Shown one piece after another: positions 1-8,547 of a stretch of 50,660 nucleotides of DNA. The notes under the pieces were generated by a model that did no database searches, had not been told where the DNA came from, and saw only the letters and a program-made list of their open reading frames with translations. Numbering within the stretch: position 1 is the first letter of the stretch; each line of letters opens with the position of its first letter. The position numbers and the translations under genes were made by a program. Source of the DNA: a virus; the IMG/VR virus record IMGVR_UViG_3300032304_000549, positions 1 through 50,660 of that record; one strand, given 5' to 3'.

Positions 1-681
1 AAAGAATGTAGCTGTACCAGATACAGCAGCTTGGTCGTATGTCTGTGTAGCAGTACCAGATAAAGTACGTAAAGAAGCTAGAACTTATTGGTCGAATTCA
101 GCTGTAATTTCTTGTGCTAGAGCAGCCATGATTTCTGCTTCGATGTCAATACCTTGTTGGGCTTGTGCATCTTGAGCAGCTTCAAATGTCCAGCGAGCAG
201 ACAATTTACGTGTCTTAGCTTCAACTGTTTGTTTCAAAATTTGGATGCTCATCTTACGACCAGCAACGCCTTCTAAAGCAGCAGTAGAAACAGATTTACC
301 ATTTGGATCAGTACCGCCACCTGAGTAGCTAGTAGCGATTTTGAATGGGCTTAGAGCCTCTTCACCAGCAGTAACGTTGTCGTTAGTTTCTGAATAACGA
401 ACACGTAATGTGTGGATTTGACCAACTGGGCCAGTCATTGGTTGTACACCAACTAATTCGTTAGCAATAACGGTTGGCATTACACGTCTGATCACTGGAA
501 GGATCACACGATTTAGTGTTGCGACATTACCGGCAGAAGTTGCACCAGCAGTAGCACTCTCCGACAAATACTTGCGGGTATTTTCAAGAGTAGTAGCCAT
601 TACTGACTTGCGAGTTCCTTGAAGGCCTTCTAAAAGTGCCTCTTTGGTTTCCTGCCAGCGTGACTCGAGTAGTTCTGACAT
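1..681 (-). CDS. 23: Major capsid protein gp23, 5' part, interrupted by an in-frame TAA; runs off left edge
   Basis: This is the N-terminal part of the T4-type major capsid protein, which forms the hexameric shell of the head. The ATG at 679-681 has a strong Shine-Dalgarno (AAGGAG) just upstream. Recognisable gp23 features are the GVQPMTGPVGQIHTLR segment (T4 has CGVQPMNSPTGQVFALR) and ALAQEITAEFDQ (T4 LATEIMLEINRE). A likely gp21 processing site, LSE followed by SAT, lies near residues 39-42, matching the (L/I)-x-E rule. The frame hits TAA at 85-87 (codon 199), directly after DQ, where T4 has Glu. The same frame then stays open to the window edge for 28 codons that still look like gp23 (VLASLRTLSGTATQ). 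So this is either a nonsense change GAA to TAA, a sequence error, or a recoded stop. Identity is very sure; integrity is not. Confidence 0.93.
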
Positions 682-692
682 ATTAGTTCTCC

Positions 693-1784
693 TTAAACTT
701 TAAGTCCCGCGAGCTTGCGGATGTGTAGAATATCAGCAGTTTTTTCCCCACTGCTGAGCTGTTGTGCCTCTTTATTGCCTGTTACTTCCTTGCCTTCTGT
801 CAATGCCTTCTTTTTAGGAGCGTCGCCGGCCATAACGGCTGGAAGATACTTGTCAAATGCCATATCCAACTTTTCAGTCTGTACAGACTCAAGTAGTTGG
901 CTCATAACTGTTTTCTTATCTCCAGTCAATGGATTCAACAATTCACTCATGATCTTATCACGTTGTGCCACGCCTTTTACCACGCGGATTTCACGATCTT
1001 TAGATTCTAAAATTTGTTCTTTCTCTTGAACTGCCTTAACGGCTTCTTCAAGTTGTGCTTCTGTTTGCTTAACTAGTTTTAATAGTTTAGCTGTCTCTGA
1101 TTTCTCGTTGAGATGGCTTGAAGCATATTCGCTAGCGAAGCTTTCAAAAATTCTGCGACCAAAATCATTCTTACGGGCGGCTTCGATGTCTTCTTTTAAC
1201 TGAGTCATTTCTGCTGTTAGTTTTGATGTAACAACATTTTCAACTAGTTTAGAAGCTTTAGAAATAAATTCTGCTTTTACTGCTTCAAATTTTTCTTTGT
1301 TTTCACGTACAAGTTTTACCTTGGTATCAACAAGATCTTTCTTATCAGTGTGGAACTCAGAAATTTCTTTTGCTAGTGCGTTTACAATGAAACTTTCTAG
1401 TTTAGAAACATTCTCAGCAACAGATTTACGGTCTTCGTGTAGTTCTTTCAGTTCTGTAGCTAGTTGACGTAGAACGAATTCCTTCATTTTCTCGGAATCG
1501 CCTTTCATCTTCTTAGCATACTTGGCTTTGGCTTCAATTAATTGATTGCGATCTTCGGCAAGTTCAGCAAGCTCAACTTGTAGGCGGTCACCAACCATTG
1601 TATCTAAAGCTTCTACCAATGCAGATTTGTCATGTTCGTACTTTTGTGCAAACTCTTCACGAAGTTCTGCCGTCATTTGGTCACGGGTTTCTTGAATTTT
1701 GCTATTCCAGCTTGATTCAATTTCCGATTTGATTTCTTCGGAAATCACATTGTTTTCAAATAATTGCTTAACGATATCTAGCAT
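693..1784 (-). CDS. 22: Prohead core scaffold protein gp22
   Basis: The protein has 363 residues, is highly charged (Lys/Glu-rich) and is predicted to be almost entirely alpha-helical and coiled coil, as expected of the T4 gp22 scaffold that fills the prohead and is later degraded by gp21. It opens with MLDIVKQLFENNVISEEIKSEIE and contains the conserved C-terminal block around VAQRDKIMSELLNPLTGDKKTVM (each piece typical of gp22 in marine T4-type phages). Several (L/I)-x-E tripeptides (for example ISE and LLE) could be gp21 cleavage sites. An AGGAGAA Shine-Dalgarno precedes the ATG. It sits between gp21 and gp23, the T4 order. It is somewhat longer than T4 gp22 (about 270 residues). Confidence 0.9.
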   Translation of the reverse strand: MLDIVKQLFENNVISEEIKSEIESSWNSKIQETRDQMTAELREEFAQKYEHDKSALVEALDTMVGDRLQVELAELAEDRNQLIEAKAKYAKKMKGDSEKMKEFVLRQLATELKELHEDRKSVAENVSKLESFIVNALAKEISEFHTDKKDLVDTKVKLVRENKEKFEAVKAEFISKASKLVENVVTSKLTAEMTQLKEDIEAARKNDFGRRIFESFASEYASSHLNEKSETAKLLKLVKQTEAQLEEAVKAVQEKEQILESKDREIRVVKGVAQRDKIMSELLNPLTGDKKTVMSQLLESVQTEKLDMAFDKYLPAVMAGDAPKKKALTEGKEVTGNKEAQQLSSGEKTADILHIRKLAGLKV

Positions 1785-1799
1785 GTGATTCTCCTACTG

Positions 1800-2429
1800 T
1801 TATTTAAGGCCTGAAATGATTTTTTTCAGACTCTCTGCTATGTATTGCTGTGCCTTTGGATCGCCTTGTACTTCCTGTGCTATTCTAAATGCCTGGTAGC
1901 CTCCCTTGGTATTCATGAGGCCTTCGTAAACTGGTGTTGGATAAGCACCTGGAGCAGAAGGTTGGGCGACAACGTCAACTGTAATAATTTCAAAACCTTT
2001 GACTTTGCCGTCACCATCAACATCTCCGGACCCTCTCGAACTTACGCCTAATTTAACTCCGCTCTCCAACATGGTTTGAATTAATTGTCCCATAGGAGTA
2101 GGAAGTAGTTTTAACTTGCCGTAACCATTAGGACCGTCCATCCACATTTTTGTAATCATGTGGCTGACGCGGTCTAGGTTAATGCGTAGGTCTTCTGGAT
2201 GATCAACTTCTCCGAGAACTGAGTAACCACCTGCAATTTGGTCATTGACAGTTTTGACAGCCCTAGCGATTTCAGAGGAGGGGTAAACTCTTTGATTTTG
2301 GTTTTTAATATCGCCTTGGATACAAATACCATTCAAGTGTAGAGTTTTACCGCCCTTATCATCTTCGGTACTTTCAAGGACCAATTGTGCTTGGTCAAAA
2401 CTCAGATTTTCTCTTAGATAGTTTTTCAC
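1800..2429 (-). CDS. 21: Prohead maturation protease gp21
   Basis: This is the 209-residue serine protease that matures the prohead by cutting scaffold and capsid proteins after (L/I)-x-E. Family-typical segments are GDIKNQNQRVYP near residue 40, the VLGEVDHPEDLRINL block carrying the candidate catalytic His (near residue 77), and GVKLGVSSRGSGDV, whose Ser is the likely nucleophile, followed by the EIITVDVVAQPSAPGA strand. T4-type gp21 proteases (MEROPS S80) show the same His...SSRG arrangement. Translation appears to start at GTG (2427-2429); the frame offers no ATG nearby and GGAA lies about 8 bases upstream. It is followed closely by gp22 and preceded by the acidic core protein, so the whole head block is probably co-transcribed. 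Confidence 0.92.
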   Translation of the reverse strand: MKNYLRENLSFDQAQLVLESTEDDKGGKTLHLNGICIQGDIKNQNQRVYPSSEIARAVKTVNDQIAGGYSVLGEVDHPEDLRINLDRVSHMITKMWMDGPNGYGKLKLLPTPMGQLIQTMLESGVKLGVSSRGSGDVDGDGKVKGFEIITVDVVAQPSAPGAYPTPVYEGLMNTKGGYQAFRIAQEVQGDPKAQQYIAESLKKIISGLK

Positions 2430-2443
2430 CTGGGTAGTTCCGA

Positions 2444-3346
2444 TTATCTGCTACCGCGAATGATTGATGTAGCATCTACACCAGTTTCAGCGGTACCCTT
2501 CTTTTCAGCTCCATGGCCTTGGCTATTCTTACTATAGAAAGCTTTAGCATTGGTGCCTCCAACTACGTTGACATTGCCGGTATTCATGTCTTGTGGCTTT
2601 TGCTTGGTTAGACCGTTACCTTTGATAGTACCGCCTGCTCCTGCGTAAGCTACGCTGTCTTCTTTGCTGCTTAGAATGTTAGCAGTTGTACCGCCCATGT
2701 CGTTTTTATTAGCTACTGTTGACTTTGTGTTGTCAGCTTTTTCAGCAGCACCTTTTTTTTCTGCGCCGTGACCTGCTGGAACTTTCTCAACATATTCACG
2801 TACTGTTTCTAGATCACCTAGGTCATCTTTCATCATACCTGGCATGCTTGGCATTCCGCCCATGTTGTCAGCGTCCATGTCGCTTGGTCCGCCCATGTTG
2901 TCTGCGTCTGGCTCTTCGTGGTCGCCTGATGAATACTTGGCAAACGCTGCTTCTAATTCGTCAACGATATCACGTAGATCGCCTTTAGTTGCTGGCTCAT
3001 CTTCGTCGCCCTCTTCTTCACCTTCTTCGTCGCCCATTTCGTCTTCTTCACCTTCTTCATCAGAAGCTTCGATATCGCCAATTAGGTCGTCGGTTTCGTC
3101 GTCGCCTTCGCCAATTTCGTCAAAGTTTTCGTCAAGATCTGCGTTTGACTCGTCTTCATCTTTTTCAGCTGCTTCGTCGACTTCTTCGTCGTCTTTTGTT
3201 TCTTCATCGATTTCAGCATCGATTAGATTTTCGTAGATATCACGAGACTTACTTACTACATACTCGTGAAATAATTCTTCAGCTTTTTGCTGTTCATTGT
3301 TCAGCAAATGCTCTAGCACTGCTGCGATTTGATTCTTATCTGCCAT
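2444..3346 (-). CDS. Acidic prohead core protein (gp67/gp68-like)
   Basis: The start is placed at the ATG at 3344-3346, because GGAGGAAA lies 6-12 bases upstream; an in-frame TTG at 3361 would fall on that ribosome-binding site. The first 40 residues (IAAVLEHLLNNEQQKAEELF, then HEYVVSKSRDIYENLIDAE) resemble the short helical head of T4-type prohead core proteins. A long Asp/Glu tract follows (about residues 50-125), rich in EEGEEDE-type runs. The C-terminal half is low-complexity and contains two copies of GHGAEKKG(A/T)AE and two of DADNMGG. Its position between portal gp20 and protease gp21 is where T4 has genes 67 and 68. The likely role is an internal scaffold component removed or cleaved by gp21. 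The exact correspondence to gp67 or gp68 cannot be settled by eye. Confidence 0.75.
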   Translation of the reverse strand: MADKNQIAAVLEHLLNNEQQKAEELFHEYVVSKSRDIYENLIDAEIDEETKDDEEVDEAAEKDEDESNADLDENFDEIGEGDDETDDLIGDIEASDEEGEEDEMGDEEGEEEGDEDEPATKGDLRDIVDELEAAFAKYSSGDHEEPDADNMGGPSDMDADNMGGMPSMPGMMKDDLGDLETVREYVEKVPAGHGAEKKGAAEKADNTKSTVANKNDMGGTTANILSSKEDSVAYAGAGGTIKGNGLTKQKPQDMNTGNVNVVGGTNAKAFYSKNSQGHGAEKKGTAETGVDATSIIRGSR

Positions 3347-3439
3347 GATTGTTTCCTCCAAAATGGTTAGGCTGTCAAATTATATTTAACTATTATTACA
3401 AAGACCGGGATTAAATGGTAGTTTTTTGATGAATTTTGA

Positions 3440-4072
3440 TTATTTAAATACAGCCTTGTGTAAATCTTCTTTTAATTCGTCATAGGTTACATGACGTAAA
3501 TTTCCAGAAATACCAGCTAGAGCAGGAGGAACAAAATCAGTTTTGTCTGTTACTACTCTATGATATTTAATGTTTCGAAACTCTTTTATGACCTTTTCAG
3601 TCTGATTTACCCAGTTTCCGAAGTAAGTTGCTGTTTCGTAACTGCGTCTATAGTTAGGTGTATCGGCGTAGATGTTGTTTAGTTTTCCTTCAGTTCCTTG
3701 GAAATCAAAACCACAAAAATAGATTTCATCGTAGCCATGACTGCTAGCTAACCACAATGCTGTGGGTCCTGAACTCCATCCTTTATGCGGATTAAAAAAC
3801 TGAAATCCTTCTAATTTTAAAACATTTTTATTAGGATTAGTCCACACTTGTTTACCCAGTTGCCAACGAGAATTGGCAATTTCTCTAATCATTTTTTCGT
3901 CTACTGCTATTAGATAGTCGGGTTCGAACTCTCTGTAAAGAGCATTACACCCATAGATTTTGCCGTATTTTTTTAATTCAGGTAGGTTTAGACGCAGTCT
4001 ACTGCGGCCGTTTCCTAGTACGAATGCTATTTTTTTAGGCGGTTTGTTCGTCTGCGTTTGGTGGCTGTCCAT
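3440..4072 (-). CDS. Rossmann-like protein resembling MptE/DUF115 or family-42 sialyltransferase
   Basis: The protein has about 210 residues. The N-terminal strand-loop KKIAFVLGNGRSRLRLNLPE followed by YGCNALYREFEPDYLIAVD, and the later GWSSGPTALWLASSHGYDEI plus YFCGFDFQG, parallel the GNGPSL...RCN and SG...A...GYKEIYLSGIDF segments of Campylobacter CstII-type (GT42) sialyltransferases and the MptE/DUF115 fold. The His-containing active-site stretch of CstII is not evident, so enzymatic activity is uncertain. The ATG at 4070-4072 is preferred; a TTG at 4085-4087 is possible. Either way the start lies inside the upstream 82-residue gene (38-base overlap with the ATG), implying coupled translation. 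It lies between portal gp20 and the prohead core gene, an odd place for a sugar- or nucleotide-binding protein. Function unknown. Confidence 0.7.
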   Translation of the reverse strand: MDSHQTQTNKPPKKIAFVLGNGRSRLRLNLPELKKYGKIYGCNALYREFEPDYLIAVDEKMIREIANSRWQLGKQVWTNPNKNVLKLEGFQFFNPHKGWSSGPTALWLASSHGYDEIYFCGFDFQGTEGKLNNIYADTPNYRRSYETATYFGNWVNQTEKVIKEFRNIKYHRVVTDKTDFVPPALAGISGNLRHVTYDELKEDLHKAVFK

Positions 4073-4283
4073 ACATCTGTTGTACAAATTCTAATTCCGC
4101 AGCCTGCTCGAACTGATGTGCTTCGCTTTGCTTTCTGAGTTGGTTGATCTGTTTAAGAGTTAGCCGTATCTTTCGAGTATCGCCCTTCTCTAACACAGAC
4201 GAATCACGCTGATTCTCGTAGCGTTTGTCGTCTACGTACTCAGTTTGTTTGTCGTTAAAATAAAAAAATTCTAGAAGCTTCAT
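4035..4283 (-). CDS. Small conserved protein downstream of gp20, unknown function
   Basis: The product is an 82-residue charged protein starting at ATG 4281-4283, 11 bases after the gp20 stop codon. It opens with MKLLEFFYFNDKQTEY and contains DTRKIRLTLKQINQLRKQSE, a basic, helical segment of a kind I associate with small proteins encoded next to gp20 in marine T4-type phages; that association is from memory. Its place between portal and core genes suggests a role in prohead initiation, possibly as a short core component, but no domain is recognised. Its 3' end overlaps the next gene by 38 bases in another frame. It is a real gene judging by operon position, codon pattern and tight spacing. 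Confidence 0.65.
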   Translation of the reverse strand: MKLLEFFYFNDKQTEYVDDKRYENQRDSSVLEKGDTRKIRLTLKQINQLRKQSEAHQFEQAAELEFVQQMYGQPPNADEQTA

Positions 4284-4294
4284 TCTATTATTTA

Positions 4295-6016
4295 TTAAAT
4301 TGCCGGCGAAGTCGATGGAGCTGCTGCGGGGTCTGCTCCGCCTGCTTCAGGTGATGGATTTTCTGCCTGAGCTGCTAGGTCGTCTGGTGCTTCAGCATCT
4401 TGTGCGTCCATGTCGCTGGATATGCCAGCTGGTGTTACACCTACAGATCGCATTTCGCTAGCAGCATTCATAGCTGCTGACACAAGTGTACCGTTTTCTT
4501 CTTTCCATAGTTTTTCGTTTTCGGTAATTTCTTCTTGACTTAAACCTAGGAATCGTTTTAGAGCAAAACGTTTGCTCATAAACTGAACTTCTTGTAATGC
4601 CGCAAATGTCTGTACACGAGCATTGTCGAGCTCACTTTGACGGTAAGCAGCAAAGTTTTGTGGCGGATTAAATTTTAATTCAAACAATGAATTATCAATG
4701 TTAATACCAGTTTCAATCAACCACTCTTTGAATTCTAAATCAAAATTAGCAATTAAGTTTGTCTGTAGTCGTTTGCAGTATTCATTAAAACGTAGCTCTT
4801 GAATATATGCTGTGCCTACTTTACCATCAGTGTGAGCAGCTTGGCTGTCATCAGGCATGGTTGGCAAATAGCTGCTTGGAATACGTAGGGCACGGAATAA
4901 TTTATTAGTAAAATAACGTAGGTCATCAATTTCACCTAGGTTAGTACCGCCTGGCAATGTATCAACCTTAGATCCACGACCTTCTGCTGTCTGCGGAAAG
5001 AAGTAGTCTTCTGAGATGCTCAGTGGATTGTAACTGGCATCAATCATGTTTTGACCACCACCTGACTGACTAGGTATTCTACGTTGATTGATTTCGTTTT
5101 TAACACGCTCAACAAAGCTCATAGCCATGTGTGCTGGCATATTACCTACGTCGATGTAAAACACTCTACGCTCAGGAGCACGTTGTACACGATAGATAAT
5201 GATAGCATCTTCCAGCAGTTCTTTCTGTTTGTAGACTTTGAACACACTTTCCAACAATGAATTACCAAATGGATAATTGTTGTCTAAGCCTTCTGATAAA
5301 CTTAGGTGTACAATGTGCTTGGCATCAATGGCTAGTTCTTCTTGCGTGGTACTAAAACGTGTGCCAGTCTGCTGAGGAGCAGCACCAACCATACCTCGAC
5401 CAAATCCGCCACCACTAACATATGAACCAGACCCTGCCGGTGTTTTGTTTGTGTTGGCCAATATTGAAGTTGCTACTAGATCTCTAAAATTAAAGTTTAT
5501 ATCGCGAACTACGTACTGTTCGGGCTTTTTGCCTTCTGATTCGTTGACAATAATTTTTACAATTTTACTAGGATCAACGTAGTACCATTTTTGTGTTTCT
5601 GGATCTTTAATAAAAAACACGTCGCCGTATTTGAAAACGTTACGCACAATGCGGAACATTCTTGTTTCAAACTGTTGTGAGCGTGTCCACTTTTGGAGAC
5701 CGTCTTTGAGGATCTTAACTTCTGTCGACGTTGGTTGACCTTTGAAATTAATTTGAAACGCTGTGTTATTTTCCCTATTGGTCTGTGTACAAAACTCTGC
5801 TAGAATATCCAAGGCAGCATTGACTTCACTGTCCATGTCCATTGTTTCGTACTGCATGTATCGTTCAACACGGTTAGGTGTTCCGGCATAGACATCTGGT
5901 AAGAATGACGAATAGTTTGAACGTGCAGGCCCTGGCCGACTACCATTGCCCAATGGGCTCATAGTTCCTGCTTGTTTACCTACCGGTACGGGCGTAAAAT
6001 ATTTTTTCCAACTCAA
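4295..6016 (-). CDS. 20: Portal vertex protein gp20
   Basis: The protein has 573 residues (T4 gp20 has 524) and forms the dodecameric portal through which DNA is packaged and the tail attaches. Diagnostic stretches are MDMDSEVNAALDILAEFCTQ near residue 58, RNVFKYGDVFFIKDPE, HLSLSEGLDNNYPFGNSLLE, KELLEDAIIIYRVQRAPERR, FYIDVGNMPAHMA, and the LGEIDDLRYFTNKLFRALRI region. The C-terminal 40 residues are an Ala/Pro/Asp-rich tail. The start appears to be TTG (6014-6016) with GGAG 7 bases upstream; the next in-frame Met is about 18 residues in and would remove conserved N-terminal sequence. It follows the second tape-measure-like gene by 20 bases. Confidence 0.95.
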   Translation of the reverse strand: MSWKKYFTPVPVGKQAGTMSPLGNGSRPGPARSNYSSFLPDVYAGTPNRVERYMQYETMDMDSEVNAALDILAEFCTQTNRENNTAFQINFKGQPTSTEVKILKDGLQKWTRSQQFETRMFRIVRNVFKYGDVFFIKDPETQKWYYVDPSKIVKIIVNESEGKKPEQYVVRDINFNFRDLVATSILANTNKTPAGSGSYVSGGGFGRGMVGAAPQQTGTRFSTTQEELAIDAKHIVHLSLSEGLDNNYPFGNSLLESVFKVYKQKELLEDAIIIYRVQRAPERRVFYIDVGNMPAHMAMSFVERVKNEINQRRIPSQSGGGQNMIDASYNPLSISEDYFFPQTAEGRGSKVDTLPGGTNLGEIDDLRYFTNKLFRALRIPSSYLPTMPDDSQAAHTDGKVGTAYIQELRFNEYCKRLQTNLIANFDLEFKEWLIETGINIDNSLFELKFNPPQNFAAYRQSELDNARVQTFAALQEVQFMSKRFALKRFLGLSQEEITENEKLWKEENGTLVSAAMNAASEMRSVGVTPAGISSDMDAQDAEAPDDLAAQAENPSPEAGGADPAAAPSTSPAI

Positions 6017-6036
6017 TTTATTCTCCAGTGCTTGAC

Positions 6037-8547
6037 TTAGGTCATTGCCATCAGTTTAGAACGTTCCAATCTAACATCTTCTTTAGCCACAGATATCATT
6101 AGATTAATGTTAGTATTTAAACGATTTACTACATCTCTCACTGATATCTGAGTACCAGCTCCTATGACAGATTGCAATTGTTTTGGTGTAACAATAGCTT
6201 CCTTGCCATGTAGTGTTGCTCGTGTTCCTTTGCCAAAGTTGGCAAACAATGATCCAAATCTGCCCAATGTTCCAGTGTTCATTCCTAGATACGTATTTGG
6301 AAATTCTATTCGAAGTCTTTGTAATTCACTTTCGTACTCTGGTCGTTTTTTTAACTGATTAATTCTATAAGAATTTCTAGCTCCTGCTGTTTCAAACAGG
6401 GCAGGATCTGATATTACTCGCTTTAATGGAAAATAACTCATGCCAACCCCGGGCAGATTCATATCAATCACATTTAGTAGTGCTTCACGTTCTAATAAAG
6501 ATAAACCACCAAATTTTTCAGGACCTGGATCTAACGGTGCTTTGCCGTCTTTAGCTCTTAGTTCTCTTTCTGCTAAAATCTTTTCAATAACACCGGGGTC
6601 TTTGACATCTGATGCTGATGAGCTAGCTGCAAACTCGCTATCCAAATATTGAAAATGTCCTGAAGCACCCCTTTTTAGACTTTCAATAAAATAATTTTTA
6701 TCGTTGGTAGCAATCTTTAGAGGCTCTGCTGTGGTATCTTGTGTATTTGTACCTGATTCAGTAACACTTTTCATTCCAGGCTCGATTGTACTTCTAAGAT
6801 TTTTCTGAATTTGTTCTCCAGTTTTCTCTGCTCGTTCTTTATATTTTTTTGAATCTTCGATCCAACCAAATCGTTTAGCTATTCTTACAGCCAAGTCTGG
6901 AGCTAGATCTTCTAATGATGATCTAATAAAGTAGTTAATTTGATACTTCAACCAATCCATCATTAAGAAAAATGTGTCACCCATCATTGTAATTCCTTCT
7001 GGAGAAGTTATATTAGCAAAGAAGTTTTGTATGTACGGTAATGAATCTCTAGCAATTATTTGTAATTGTTTACCAAAGTCATTGATCATTTGAGGGATCA
7101 TCGCTATTTTAAATTCTTTAGCTAGATCTTTGAACACAGGCAGCAACGTTCTCATAAACGACAAGTGCACTTTCATAACAGCACGTTGAAACTTTCTTAG
7201 CACATCAGCAAACGCATCAGCATCCTTTTGTTCGTTTTTAATAGCTTCGATCTGTTTTATAAATTGTCCTCGAACATCATCAGACAGTTTTCCTTGCCGC
7301 ACTAGGTATTCCATTACTGGCGTTAGAGCTTTAGTTGTTTTTTTAGCCTGCTCATTGCCAGCAGCGGCAGCTTTTAGTAACGGATTTAACCGATCAACTG
7401 CTCTTTTGGCATTAGCTAATTGATCTCCCAACATACTATTAACTGCTTTGTTGAATACATCAGGGTTGATGTCTTTAGTTTTAGCTAGTCGTTGGATTTC
7501 ACCAAGCGCCTTATCAAAGTCTGGCCCTAATGCTATAGACAAAGCTAAAGCAGTATCATTCATTGTTGTTACATTTAAGTGTCTGGCCTTAAACAACTCC
7601 GCTCCTTCTGCTCCAAAAATCATAGCAAATCCGTTAAGAGCAGTTTCCATTCTTATTTGTTGTTGGTCGCCTAACTTACCAACACTTAGTTGATAGGATA
7701 TATCTTGACTAGCAGCAGCGGCAGCTTTCATTCTATCAACTCGACTCTTACCTGTGAGTTTTGTATACACATCTAACTGACTAGCATAGGCTAGAAACTG
7801 TTTACTAGTAGTGTTAAATTCATGTTCTTGAAATGCTTTTCCTCTTCTAGAACTCCAATTAAAATCAAGCAGTAGTTCGTTTTGTTGTTGCGAACTATAT
7901 CCCATTCTATCAAGAATGTCAGAAACCGCAGAGTTTTCCATAAACATTACTTCTGACATTCTTGAAAAATTTCTCATGCCAGAAGTAACAGTACCTCCTC
8001 CAAATGCTACTATCTTTTCGCTGTTTTCAGCAATTAAACTTATCAGCTCGTCGGTGCTTAATCCCATACGTAGAGCAGATTCTTTAAACTCAAACATGTC
8101 ATTGCCAAAGGTTGCTCCGTATTTGGTTGCTTGTTTAAGATCATCATTCCATGATTCAAGGATTGATATAGAAGTAGTAATAATTGACGCAAACCCTCCT
8201 AGAGCATCTCCTACTACTGGAAGTTTTTTAATTACGTCTTGTTCTAAAAATCTACTGTACGCACTGAGTTTATCTTCACCTCGTGCTAGCATTGAGGTAA
8301 AGTTTTTACCGGCAGTAACTGTGTTAACTAGACCAGCAGCCAGTGATGAAAATGCTTTTGATGCCGATGTTAAAACTTTATTAGTAGCTTTTATAGTATC
8401 GTCTGTATCACTAATAGTATTGTTGTCGCCACCGGACATATTGTTATATGCTAATACTATCTCGCGAAGAGTTGCTTCAGAAGCAGCATTGTTTATAACG
8501 CCAGATCCTAGACTGCTGCTGTAATATTCTACTGTATTTTTTGCCAT
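6037..8547 (-). CDS. Second tape-measure-like tail protein (paralogue of the upstream gene, no peptidase domain)
   Basis: The 836-residue protein is clearly homologous to the gene immediately upstream (8547-11075). Both begin MAK(N/T)TVE, carry NNxASEATxRE near residue 20, share a KLSAYxRxLxxxVIxKLPxxGxxLGG block, GATFGN, FSRMS and GAELFKA motifs, and end with a GTLGxxGSLFxxFGxGT...EAxxTPxQ(L/M)xSVI segment of the type common near the C-terminus of tape-measure proteins. It lacks the M23 peptidase present in its twin; that interval (about residues 600-760) holds unrelated sequence. Alternating hydrophobic/Gly stretches near residues 60-150 are typical of tape-measure proteins. The start overlaps the stop of the upstream gene (TAATG), so the two are translationally coupled. 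Probably part of the tail interior or tape-measure complex; T4 uses gp29. Confidence 0.65.
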   Translation of the reverse strand: MAKNTVEYYSSSLGSGVINNAASEATLREIVLAYNNMSGGDNNTISDTDDTIKATNKVLTSASKAFSSLAAGLVNTVTAGKNFTSMLARGEDKLSAYSRFLEQDVIKKLPVVGDALGGFASIITTSISILESWNDDLKQATKYGATFGNDMFEFKESALRMGLSTDELISLIAENSEKIVAFGGGTVTSGMRNFSRMSEVMFMENSAVSDILDRMGYSSQQQNELLLDFNWSSRRGKAFQEHEFNTTSKQFLAYASQLDVYTKLTGKSRVDRMKAAAAASQDISYQLSVGKLGDQQQIRMETALNGFAMIFGAEGAELFKARHLNVTTMNDTALALSIALGPDFDKALGEIQRLAKTKDINPDVFNKAVNSMLGDQLANAKRAVDRLNPLLKAAAAGNEQAKKTTKALTPVMEYLVRQGKLSDDVRGQFIKQIEAIKNEQKDADAFADVLRKFQRAVMKVHLSFMRTLLPVFKDLAKEFKIAMIPQMINDFGKQLQIIARDSLPYIQNFFANITSPEGITMMGDTFFLMMDWLKYQINYFIRSSLEDLAPDLAVRIAKRFGWIEDSKKYKERAEKTGEQIQKNLRSTIEPGMKSVTESGTNTQDTTAEPLKIATNDKNYFIESLKRGASGHFQYLDSEFAASSSASDVKDPGVIEKILAERELRAKDGKAPLDPGPEKFGGLSLLEREALLNVIDMNLPGVGMSYFPLKRVISDPALFETAGARNSYRINQLKKRPEYESELQRLRIEFPNTYLGMNTGTLGRFGSLFANFGKGTRATLHGKEAIVTPKQLQSVIGAGTQISVRDVVNRLNTNINLMISVAKEDVRLERSKLMAMT

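Noticed and set aside
2844-3236. Long Ser-rich open frame on the plus strand
   Set aside because: It is the antisense of the Asp/Glu-rich tract of the prohead core gene; GAA/GAT-type codons read backward give Ser and Phe. No ribosome-binding site or homology.
3362-3439. Late promoter before the prohead core gene (TTAAATA-type matches on the minus strand)
   Set aside because: Best matches are six of eight bases in very AT-rich sequence; not distinguishable from background.
4289-4296. AATAAATA on the minus strand before the 82-residue gene
   Set aside because: Only 6 bases from the ATG and overlapping the gp20 stop; transcription would start inside the gene. Likely AT-rich coincidence.
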